From an uncultured Prochlorococcus sp. (GTDB lineage Bacteria; Cyanobacteriota; Cyanobacteriia; PCC-6307; Cyanobiaceae), in contig CACEFS010000012.1 of NCBI GenBank assembly GCA_902558895.1, positions 1 through 37,125 on the forward strand: a stretch of DNA of 37,125 bases, in the 5' to 3' direction. Made by a program: the position numbers and the translations under genes. Positions 22,345 to 37,125 of this stretch are shown piece by piece; the first letter of the stretch is position 1; each line of letters opens with the position of its first letter. The notes below the pieces were generated by a model. It saw only the letters and a program-made list of their open reading frames with translations. It had not been told where the DNA came from and did not search any database.

Positions 22345-23085
22345 ATGGTTAAAATTCATATTTATAACGAAATGAAAAAACAAGACATTCCAGAAGAAAT
22401 TCTTGCCTTAATAACTGAAGAAGAAATAAATTTATTTCAAGAGTTACAAATTAAAATTAAAGAATTAAATAATAGGACTAATCTTACAAGATTAACTGAT
22501 GGGGATGATTATTGGGTATCTCAAGTTTTTGACAGCATTTGGCCATTCAAAGCTTTCACGAATATTAATTTTGATAATAAAAAATTTTTAGATATTGGAT
22601 CAGGCTGTGGCTTCCCAGGTTTAGCTTATGCCATAACTCATCCTAATTCTGAGATATATCTAATTGATTCTTTGCAAAAGAAAACAGATGCAATAAAAAT
22701 TTTAGTTGAACAAATCAATTTCAAAAATAATATTCATGTAATCAATGATCGTATTGAGAACTTAGCCCACCAATCGTCAATGAGAAATAATTTTAATATT
22801 GCAACAACTAGAGCAGTTAGTAATCCATCAACAGTTTCAGAGTATATGCTGCCAATGTTAAAAAAAGAAGGGTTTGGAGTTTTATATTGTGGCAAATGGA
22901 CGAATGAAGAAAGTAAAAATCTAGATAAAACTTTAGAAATTTTAGAAGGGAAAGTTAAAGATAAAAAAGAGATACTATTACCAAGAAATAAAGGCATCCG
23001 AAATATAATTCTTATTCAACAAAAAAGATTATGCCCTGAAATTTACCCAAGAAAAGTTGGCAAACCTGAAAAAAATCCATTATGA
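22345..23085 (+). CDS. rsmG: 16S rRNA (guanine527-N7)-methyltransferase
   Basis: FLDIGSGCGFPGLAYAI, NRTNLTRLTD, TTRAVSNPSTVSEYMLPML. Confidence 0.95.
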   Translation: MVKIHIYNEMKKQDIPEEILALITEEEINLFQELQIKIKELNNRTNLTRLTDGDDYWVSQVFDSIWPFKAFTNINFDNKKFLDIGSGCGFPGLAYAITHPNSEIYLIDSLQKKTDAIKILVEQINFKNNIHVINDRIENLAHQSSMRNNFNIATTRAVSNPSTVSEYMLPMLKKEGFGVLYCGKWTNEESKNLDKTLEILEGKVKDKKEILLPRNKGIRNIILIQQKRLCPEIYPRKVGKPEKNPL

Positions 23086-23087
23086 AA

Positions 23088-24281
23088 TTATTTTTTTGAT
23101 AATCTTTTAGCATTCTTATCTCCAAACTTTTCTTTTAAATTTCTCAATTTTCTTATAACTTTTTTTGGATTTATATGACCTTCTAATACTTTCAATAATT
23201 GTCCTTCAGAAACATCTACATCTAGTAAATTTGCATTGAGTCCTGGGAACCAGTGGCTTCCATTACCAAGCAATTGATATCTCGCTCTTGCATATCCCTC
23301 CATACCCAACCAATCAATTAAATTTGAAAGCCAAAGCAGAACAGGAATATTAATATTTCCCGGCGTATATTCCCAACTTGGTAAATTTCTATTCCAATTT
23401 TGATGCCACTCTATACCTAAGCAATTAATTGATTCCTGCCTTAATTTGTTAATTATCATAGGCACATACTTCTCAGATTCTGATAACAACGAGACAGCCT
23501 CTAAATGCAGAGCGAAATCTGTCTCTTTTGAAATACCCACACTCAAAGTATGGACATTTTGATTTCTTAAACAAAAAAGATCATTAAAAACTATAGGATG
23601 AAGTGGTTTACAAAATTCCAACATTTTTCTTGAGGGAGTATGAAGATGTCCCCCTTTATCAGTGGGACTTATAATAAAAACTCCAAGATCATGCTTATTG
23701 GCTAAATTAATAACCTTTGTATTTTCCTGATTAATGAAATACCAATGCAAGTTAACATAATCAAATAAGTTTGTTGATATAGCCTTTTCAATAAGGGAAC
23801 ATTTTCCATGGGTTGAAAATCCAATTGATCCAATTAAATTTTCTTTTTGAAAATTCCTCAAAATATCGATGCAACCTCCATCTCGAATAGCCTGATGTAA
23901 ATGTTCAGCTGTATTAATACCATGTATAGCTAACAAATCAATTTTTTTAACTTGCAATTTTTCAATACTAGCTAATACATCTCGCTCAAAACTTTCCGGA
24001 TCACTATTTGGTGGAATCTTTGTTTGAATTATATTTGGGATTTTCTTAGTATTCTTAAAACACATCCCTAATTGCACCTCAGAAGTTCCATAGTATTTGG
24101 CGGTTTCTACATGACTTAAGCCATATTGTGTTGCAAGATCTAATATATTTTCTACTTTATTTTGTTCTTCGTATGAAACCTCAGTAAAGTCTAATTGATT
24201 CCAACTTTTTTGAAATCTCATACCACCTAAAGATAAAACAGGAATCTTCAGATTGGTTCTACCAAATCTACGATATTGCAT
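23088..24281 (-). CDS. Aldo/keto reductase family protein
   Basis: MQYRRFGRTNLKIPVLSLGGMRFQKSW, HVETAKYYGTSE, LLAIHGINT. Confidence 0.92.
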   Translation of the reverse strand: MQYRRFGRTNLKIPVLSLGGMRFQKSWNQLDFTEVSYEEQNKVENILDLATQYGLSHVETAKYYGTSEVQLGMCFKNTKKIPNIIQTKIPPNSDPESFERDVLASIEKLQVKKIDLLAIHGINTAEHLHQAIRDGGCIDILRNFQKENLIGSIGFSTHGKCSLIEKAISTNLFDYVNLHWYFINQENTKVINLANKHDLGVFIISPTDKGGHLHTPSRKMLEFCKPLHPIVFNDLFCLRNQNVHTLSVGISKETDFALHLEAVSLLSESEKYVPMIINKLRQESINCLGIEWHQNWNRNLPSWEYTPGNINIPVLLWLSNLIDWLGMEGYARARYQLLGNGSHWFPGLNANLLDVDVSEGQLLKVLEGHINPKKVIRKLRNLKEKFGDKNAKRLSKK

Positions 24282-24291
24282 CTTTTTGATA

Positions 24292-24651
24292 TTAGTGCTT
24301 ATTCATTCTCGGTGGCTTTCCAAATGTTTGAAACATATCCCTATCGAGACTATTCTCTAAATCATCCAATTCTTCAAATTTGACCCAATGAATACAATCA
24401 ACAGGGCATGTATCTATTGCTTCTTGTATGACATCAGAACTATCTCCATCTTGCCTAATAGCTCGACTTCTACCATGAAATTCATCAACAGTGAAAGTGT
24501 TCGAAGCGACGTGAACACAGTACTGACAACCAATACACTTTGCTTCATCAACCCACACAGCTTTTTCGGCTAGTTGACCACCTAAAACAGGCTCCCAGCC
24601 TGTAATCTCAATATTTTCTTCAGTATTATGAAATGGATCTGTAAAATCCAT
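24292..24651 (-). CDS. Ferredoxin, [4Fe-4S] type
   Basis: CIGCQYCVHVASNTFTVDEFHGRSRA...AIDTCPVDCIHWV. Confidence 0.93.
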   Translation of the reverse strand: MDFTDPFHNTEENIEITGWEPVLGGQLAEKAVWVDEAKCIGCQYCVHVASNTFTVDEFHGRSRAIRQDGDSSDVIQEAIDTCPVDCIHWVKFEELDDLENSLDRDMFQTFGKPPRMNKH

Positions 24652-24660
24652 ATCTTGAAA

Positions 24661-25053
24661 TTAGTTTTCCCACTTGGTTAAAACCAATTCAATAGAACCA
24701 TCATTTTTATTTTTTTGTTCTAAGATTTGATATCCATCTTCTTTCGTTTTAGAAATGATTGTTTGGTAAGCATACATTTGTGTGACTTTTGAGATAAATC
24801 TTTCTACTGGAATCTCAAATTTCCAGAGATCAAGGTCAGTAACTAGTTCATATGAATTAGAATTGTTATCCCATTTAAATCCAACTTGGGTATCACCAGG
24901 TAAAAGCATGCTTAAATCAACGGCTGTGAATTGACCTTTATAACCTTTTACAAACTTTTCTTCTTGATTAATAGTATAACCGAAATGATTCAAAGCCTTA
25001 ATTAATGGCTCTGCTTCTTTAAGCTGGGTTTTGATCGTACTAAAATGTGACAT
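24661..25053 (-). CDS. ycf35: Ycf35 / DUF1257 family protein
   Basis: MSHFSTIKTQLKEAEPLIKALNHFGY...VDLSMLLPGDTQVGFKWD...YAYQTIISKTKEDGYQILEQ. Confidence 0.85.
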   Translation of the reverse strand: MSHFSTIKTQLKEAEPLIKALNHFGYTINQEEKFVKGYKGQFTAVDLSMLLPGDTQVGFKWDNNSNSYELVTDLDLWKFEIPVERFISKVTQMYAYQTIISKTKEDGYQILEQKNKNDGSIELVLTKWEN

Positions 25054-25255
25054 TAGATTCGTTATTTAATTTTGTTAAGTTTTCATTATGATTAGAGATG
25101 AAAGCATCAGAGGTTTTATTCTTAACTGTTACTTTACCGAGAGCGTCTTCGAGATTTTTTGTAGCTTCATTACATGAGTTACCGGTAAATCCCTCAACAG
25201 TCTCTTCGACTCTACCGTCTTGATGAATTTTGAATCTTAATGTTTTTTGAGGCAT
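25040..25255 (-). CDS. DUF2997 family protein
   Basis: MPQKTLRFKIHQDGRVEETVEGFTGNSCNEATKNLEDALG; ATG at 25253-25255 preferred to the ORF-track TTG at 25264; overlaps ycf35 by 14 nt. Confidence 0.85.
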   Translation of the reverse strand: MPQKTLRFKIHQDGRVEETVEGFTGNSCNEATKNLEDALGKVTVKNKTSDAFISNHNENLTKLNNESNVTF

Positions 25256-25262
25256 TAAATTC

Positions 25263-25277
25263 AAGTACTAAGTACTT
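25263..25277. promoter_or_regulatory. Inverted repeat AAGTACT-A-AGTACTT just upstream of the DUF2997-ycf35-ferredoxin-AKR cluster
   Basis: 7-bp perfect arms, 1-nt spacer; TATATAA -10-like element directly upstream on the minus strand. Confidence 0.4.
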
Positions 25278-25403
25278 TTACTTTATATAGAATAACGAAA
25301 ATTTTTTGTTTCAGTTGGTACAAGTTAATTAATTTTAATTTTTATATTGAATATCTGATAATTTAATTTATTAAATAGCTTCTAGAGTGAAAAATTAAAT
25401 TAT

Positions 25404-26171
25404 TTAGTTATAAAAACCTTGCATCCCCATTGAATCCAAGGCAGTTTTTGCTTCTTCCATAACGGAGGGTTCTTTATCGAAAAGAGCTATCTTGGTACAT
25501 TCATCAACGAAACTTTCTTGAAATGTATTATTTAATTTTTCGTATAATCTACATAATGACCAGATACAATTACTTCTTACACCTGGTTCATTGTCTATTT
25601 TTAAACTTATTAAAAGTTGTTCCGCTGCCAATTGAGCATTTCTCAAAGAAACATTTCCAATTTCAGCTAAAGAACTTGATGACCATAGCCTTACTGCAGC
25701 TACATCATTCTTCAAAGCGTTTATTAATGGCTCCAAAACAATTTGATTATCATAATTAGCTAAGCTCCATGCTGTCGCTCTTCTGACATAAGCATTATCG
25801 TCAGTCTCCAAAAGACTAACAAGTTTCTCCACCGCACTAGGACATGGATTACGACCCAAAGCATATACAACACTCATTCTTTCAACAGGACAAGGTTGGT
25901 CGAGTAATGGTAACAAAAGAGGAAATGATCTTGAATCCCTATATTCACAAAATATTCTTAATCCCTGTATTCTTTCTTCTCTATTACCTTTTAGCATTTT
26001 CAATGCTTCATTGCACTCCTGAGTTATGTTTAAACCTTTTGGGAAAGAATCTTCATCAATTTGTTCTAAAGGATCTGTTTCAATTTCTAAGGCCAGTTCT
26101 CTCGCTAAAACATCTGGATCAACAGCTATATCAACTAAGCTTTCTTTATTAGGATCCTTATTTTTTTTCAT
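25404..26171 (-). CDS. HEAT-repeat protein (PBS-lyase-like HEAT repeats)
   Basis: Repeated units such as ERMSVVYALGRNPCPSAVEKLVSLLETDDNAYVRRATAWSLANYDNQIVLEPLINALKNDVAAVRLWSSSSLAEIG. Confidence 0.88.
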   Translation of the reverse strand: MKKNKDPNKESLVDIAVDPDVLARELALEIETDPLEQIDEDSFPKGLNITQECNEALKMLKGNREERIQGLRIFCEYRDSRSFPLLLPLLDQPCPVERMSVVYALGRNPCPSAVEKLVSLLETDDNAYVRRATAWSLANYDNQIVLEPLINALKNDVAAVRLWSSSSLAEIGNVSLRNAQLAAEQLLISLKIDNEPGVRSNCIWSLCRLYEKLNNTFQESFVDECTKIALFDKEPSVMEEAKTALDSMGMQGFYN

Positions 26172-26189
26172 TTTGAGAAACTAAAAATA

Positions 26190-26315
26190 TTAATTGATAG
26201 GAGCAGGAGACATCATATCTCCTGGCAACCAAATTCTTGCACTAACCGCTAAAAAGGCAATCCCAAAGAGTGAGACAATAGCGAAAGGTAAAATTTTTGT
26301 CTTAATAAAACCCAA
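26190..26315 (-). CDS. Candidate small single-helix membrane protein (41 aa)
   Basis: My reverse-strand translation: (TTG start)MGFIKTKILPFAIVSLFGIAFLAVSARIWLPGDMMSPAPIN*; below the ORF-track length cut-off. Confidence 0.5.
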   Translation of the reverse strand: MGFIKTKILPFAIVSLFGIAFLAVSARIWLPGDMMSPAPIN

Positions 26316-26384
26316 AGATTTATGATTAATTAAAACAATAATAACCTGTTTAAAGGACTTTTAAAAAATTTTTATTAGGTAATA

Positions 26385-27449
<1,065 letters not shown>

Positions 27450-27461
27450 TCAAAACTATTT

Positions 27462-27617
<156 letters not shown>

Positions 27618-27668
27618 TTACGATTTAAAAAATTTATTCTAGTCACTAAAAATAATAATAGATAATAT

Positions 27669-31796
<4,128 letters not shown>

Positions 31797-31803
31797 TTAA
31801 AGA

Positions 31804-33720
<1,917 letters not shown>

Positions 33721-33747
33721 TTAAATTATAGGGTTTTAGTTGAGTAT

Positions 33748-36700
33748 TTAATCTTCCTCATATTCAGAGGTTCCGAGTGATTCGTAGGTAGGCCTTGATG
33801 GAGTATTTCTTCTAGGATTAATATCTTGCATTAAATCTACCTCTTTCCCTTCATCTGTATAAACTCCTATATCCAAGCCTAAGGATTGTAATTCCCTCAT
33901 AAGAACTTTAAATGACTCAGGAGTACCAGGCCTTGGGATCGGTTTACCTTTTACAATTGCATTAAGAGCTTCATTTCTTCCTTGCATGTCATCAGATTTA
34001 ACTGTTAACAATTCTTGAAGAGTGTAAGCGGCTCCATAAGCTTCAAGAGCCCATACTTCCATTTCTCCAAGCCTTTGCCCACCTTGCTGGGCTTTACCAC
34101 CCAATGGTTGCTGTGTAACCAAAGAGTAAGGACCAGTAGATCTAGCATGAATTTTATCATCGACCAAGTGGACTAGTTTGAGGAAATGAGAATATCCTAC
34201 AGCAACTGGCTGGTCGAAGGGTTCTCCTGTTCTACCATCTTTAAGTAATAACTTTCCAGGATCTTCAGGATTGTAAACCCATGCTTTGCCTGGCTGCTTT
34301 GAAGCTTCCTCTAAAAATGCTTGAACGGTTTGATGTGATTTTTCAGCTCCATACATTTCATCAAATGGAACAACTTTTACCCTGCAATTTAAGTTGGAGG
34401 CTGCCCAGCCCATCAATAATTCAAAAACTTGACCTACGTTCATCCTACTTGGAACTCCTAAAGGATTAAGTACTATGTCTACAGGTGTTCCATCAGGTAA
34501 ATAAGGCATATCTTCTCTTGGTAAGATTCTGCTAATAATTCCTTTATTACCATGCCTCCCAGCCATTTTGTCACCAACTTGAATTTTCCTTCTCTGAGCC
34601 ACATAAACTCTCACAACCATGTTAGCTCCAGGAGGTAATTCATCTCCTTGTTCTCTAGTATAAATTCGAACATCCAAAACCCTCCCCTTTTCAGTTTTAG
34701 GTACCCTGAGGGAATTATCTCTCACATCTCGTGCCTTTTCACCGAAAATAGCTCTTAAAAGTTTTTCTTCAGGTGGTTGGTCTGATTCCCCTTTTGGAGT
34801 CACTTTTCCTACAAGAATATCTCCACTCTCTACGAATGCACCAATCCTAATAATTCCCATCTCATCAAGATTATTCAAGCTTTCTTCCGAGATATTAGGA
34901 ATCTCTCTCGTGATTTCTTCGGGTCCTAGCTTCGTTTGTCTTGCTTCAATTTCATATTTTTCAATATGCACAGAAGTATATAAATCATCAGTTACCATCC
35001 TCTCACTCACAAGTATTGCATCTTCGTAGTTGTATCCCTCCCATGGCATGTAAGCAATTAAAACGTTTTGGCCAAGAGCTATTTCCCCTCCTTCACATGC
35101 GGATCCATCTGCTAAAACCTGACCAGATATAACTCTATCTCCAATCTTCACTATAGGTCTTTGATTAAGGCAAGTATCTTGATTTGATCTCTGATATTTC
35201 TGAAGATAATGAAAATGTTCATTACCATGCTCGTCTTTAACGACAATCTCATTTGCATCTACGTAAGATACAGTTCCATTAACTTTTGTTATGGGAACCA
35301 TCCCCGAATCTCTTGCAACTTGTGATTCTAAACCTGTACCAACTAAAGGACGTTCAGGCCTGAGCAATGGAACGGCTTGGCGTTGCATATTTGATCCCAT
35401 GAGAGCTCTGTTAGCATCATCATGCTCCAAGAACGGAATAAGTGAAGTAGCAACAGAAATTACCTGAACCGGAGAGAGCTGAACGTAATCAACTTGATGG
35501 GGAGGAACTTTTTCGAAATCCTGTCTGTATCTTACTGGTATTAGATTTGCTATTATATTTCCTTCCTTATCAGTTGCTACGTCGCCTGGAGCCACCCTAC
35601 ACTCATCTTCTAAATCAGCAGAGAGATAAACAGGATTACCTTCTTTATTAACTTTACCGTTATTAACTTCCCAAAAAGGTGTTTCAATAAAACCATACTC
35701 ATTAACTCTTGCGTGGGTAGCTAAAGAATTTATCAGTCCTGCATTAGGACCTTCAGGTGTTTCGATAGGACATAATCTCCCATAATGTGAGGGGTGTATA
35801 TCTCTTACGGCAAAGCCTGCTCTTTCTCGAGTTAAACCTCCTGGACCTAATGCTGAGATTCTTCTCTTATGTGTTAATTCAGCTAGAGGATTAGTCTGAT
35901 CCATAAACTGACTTAATTGGCTTGATCCAAAAAATTCCTTTATTGCAGCAACCAAAGGTTTGGGGTTGACTAGTTGAGCGGGAGTTAAAGAATCTGTTTC
36001 TCCTACAGTCATTCTTTCTTTGATAATTCTCTCAAGACGATTGAGGCCAACCCTGACTTGATTTTGAAGAAGTTCTCCTACAGATCTAACCCTTCGATTG
36101 CCAAGGTGATCGATATCATCCAAACTAGCGCCGCCAACATCTAATTCTAAGTTAATTAAATAATCAATGGTAGAGAGAACATCTTCATGGGTAAGTGTTC
36201 TCACATCATCTGGTACGGTAAGTCTCAATTTTTTATTTATTTTATATCTACCAACTCGGCCTAAATCATATCTTTTAGGATCAAAAAATCTACTGTGTAA
36301 CAGCTGTTGTCCGCCAGAAACGGAGGGAGGTTCACCAGGACGTAGCTTCTTGTATAGCTCAAGTAATGCCTGATCTTCTGAATTTATACCCTCGTCATTA
36401 GCTGACTCAATTGAGCTTTTATAAAACTCTGGATGCCTAAGTTTATCGACTACATCATTATCTGAAAGACCCATAGCTCTCATAAGAACATGAGCATTAA
36501 TTTTTCTAGTTTTGTCAACTCTCACATAGAGTAAATTATTTTTGTCAGTTTCAAATTTTAACCATGCACCTCTATTAGGGATAACGCTAGCGTTGTAAGT
36601 CCTTCGACCATTTTTATCTAATTCATCTTTAAAATATACTCCAGGACTTCGAACAATTTGATTAACAATAACTCTTTCGGCCCCATTAATGATGAAAGTT

Positions 36701-36873
36701 CCTCTTTCAGTCATTAATGGTAATTCGCCTATAAATACTTCTTGTTCTTTAATTTCTCCTGTCTCTTTGTTAATTAACCTACAAGTTACATACATTTGAG
36801 ATGCAAATGTAGCATCTCTTCTTTTGGCTTCCTCAACATCGTGTCTCGGTCTTTTTAATCTGTACTCTTCACC
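33748..36873 (-). CDS. rpoB: DNA-directed RNA polymerase subunit beta, 5' end truncated at a rearrangement/chimera junction
   Basis: ORF from 36795 plus in-frame upstream homology [33 protein letters not shown]; beyond about 36873 the frame loses RpoB similarity and hits TGA. Confidence 0.95.
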   Translation of the reverse strand, partial: GEEYRLKRPRHDVEEAKRRDATFASQMYVTCRLINKETGEIKEQEVFIGELPLMTERGTFIINGAERVIVNQIVRSPGVYFKDELDKNGRRTYNASVIPNRGAWLKFETDKNNLLYVRVDKTRKINAHVLMRAMGLSDNDVVDKLRHPEFYKSSIESANDEGINSEDQALLELYKKLRPGEPPSVSGGQQLLHSRFFDPKRYDLGRVGRYKINKKLRLTVPDDVRTLTHEDVLSTIDYLINLELDVGGASLDDIDHLGNRRVRSVGELLQNQVRVGLNRLERIIKERMTVGETDSLTPAQLVNPKPLVAAIKEFFGSSQLSQFMDQTNPLAELTHKRRISALGPGGLTRERAGFAVRDIHPSHYGRLCPIETPEGPNAGLINSLATHARVNEYGFIETPFWEVNNGKVNKEGNPVYLSADLEDECRVAPGDVATDKEGNIIANLIPVRYRQDFEKVPPHQVDYVQLSPVQVISVATSLIPFLEHDDANRALMGSNMQRQAVPLLRPERPLVGTGLESQVARDSGMVPITKVNGTVSYVDANEIVVKDEHGNEHFHYLQKYQRSNQDTCLNQRPIVKIGDRVISGQVLADGSACEGGEIALGQNVLIAYMPWEGYNYEDAILVSERMVTDDLYTSVHIEKYEIEARQTKLGPEEITREIPNISEESLNNLDEMGIIRIGAFVESGDILVGKVTPKGESDQPPEEKLLRAIFGEKARDVRDNSLRVPKTEKGRVLDVRIYTREQGDELPPGANMVVRVYVAQRRKIQVGDKMAGRHGNKGIISRILPREDMPYLPDGTPVDIVLNPLGVPSRMNVGQVFELLMGWAASNLNCRVKVVPFDEMYGAEKSHQTVQAFLEEASKQPGKAWVYNPEDPGKLLLKDGRTGEPFDQPVAVGYSHFLKLVHLVDDKIHARSTGPYSLVTQQPLGGKAQQGGQRLGEMEVWALEAYGAAYTLQELLTVKSDDMQGRNEALNAIVKGKPIPRPGTPESFKVLMRELQSLGLDIGVYTDEGKEVDLMQDINPRRNTPSRPTYESLGTSEYEED

Positions 36874-37051
36874 ATTTTTAGCTCCAGTCCCTCATAGGGG
36901 TAAAAGAAATGAACCTGCATTTGTTGAAAATGTTGCCAATTTTATGGCAGATTTAAGATCTACTGAATTACTTACAATTGCTAAAGAGTCATCCAAGAAT
37001 GCTGAAGATTTGTTTAAATTTGACTTGTTAACTAGACATCACAGCTGCTAA
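36869..37051 (+). CDS. tatD: TatD-family deoxyribonuclease, C-terminal fragment only (5' part missing at the junction)
   Basis: [60 protein letters not shown]; TatD C-terminal signature ([18 protein letters not shown]). Confidence 0.85.
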   Translation, partial: SPFLAPVPHRGKRNEPAFVENVANFMADLRSTELLTIAKESSKNAEDLFKFDLLTRHHSC

Positions 37052-37085
37052 AATAAGGAATTACTGGAAATTTTCCTTTATTTTT
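37050..37085 (+). terminator. Candidate terminator-like hairpin after the tatD stop
   Basis: AAAATAAGGAA (37050-37060) pairs with TTCCTTTATTTT (from 37073) with one bulge, followed by T's. Confidence 0.35.
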
Positions 37086-37125
37086 AGCTTTAATTAACTT
37101 AGTTGATGATTTATCAGCATTAAAC

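Noticed and set aside
24292-24651. Ferredoxin apparently missing a cluster cysteine (CxxCxxC...A)
   Set aside because: Three clustered cysteines plus the remote CP motif (DTCPVDC) is the normal ligand set for a single [4Fe-4S] ferredoxin

Overview
AT-rich, densely packed picocyanobacterial core-genome segment, most consistent with Prochlorococcus (split rpoC1/rpoC2, cyanobacterial atp operon order, a single-helix Hli protein; I infer the high-light type from base composition). Left to right: ATP synthase operon atp1-B-E-G'-F-H-A-G (minus strand, atpG cut by the window edge); ftsW; ccdA-ccs1 (System II cytochrome c biogenesis); queF; a small conserved ORF plus glnB (PII); tlyA; purB-fumC; a Ski2/Mtr4-like helicase; a complete late biotin operon bioF-bioK-like-bioC-bioD-bioA; DUF3143 and J-domain genes; rsmG; a DUF2997/Ycf35/ferredoxin/aldo-keto reductase cluster; a HEAT-repeat gene; rlmN; hli; and rpoC2-rpoC1-rpoB. 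No mobile elements, CRISPR arrays, rRNAs or tRNAs were recognised. I see no convincing new defence or mobile system. The strongest anomaly is at the right edge: rpoB (minus) loses its N-terminus at about 36,870 and is joined to the 3' end of a tatD-like gene in the opposite orientation. This is a fold-back/inversion junction, most likely an MDA or assembly chimera. Other candidates are small unannotated genes (hli, a 41-aa membrane peptide), an NtcA-like promoter for the small ORF-glnB pair, a PII protein with Tyr51 replaced by Phe, switchable hairpins between atpB and atpE, and two palindromic operator candidates.
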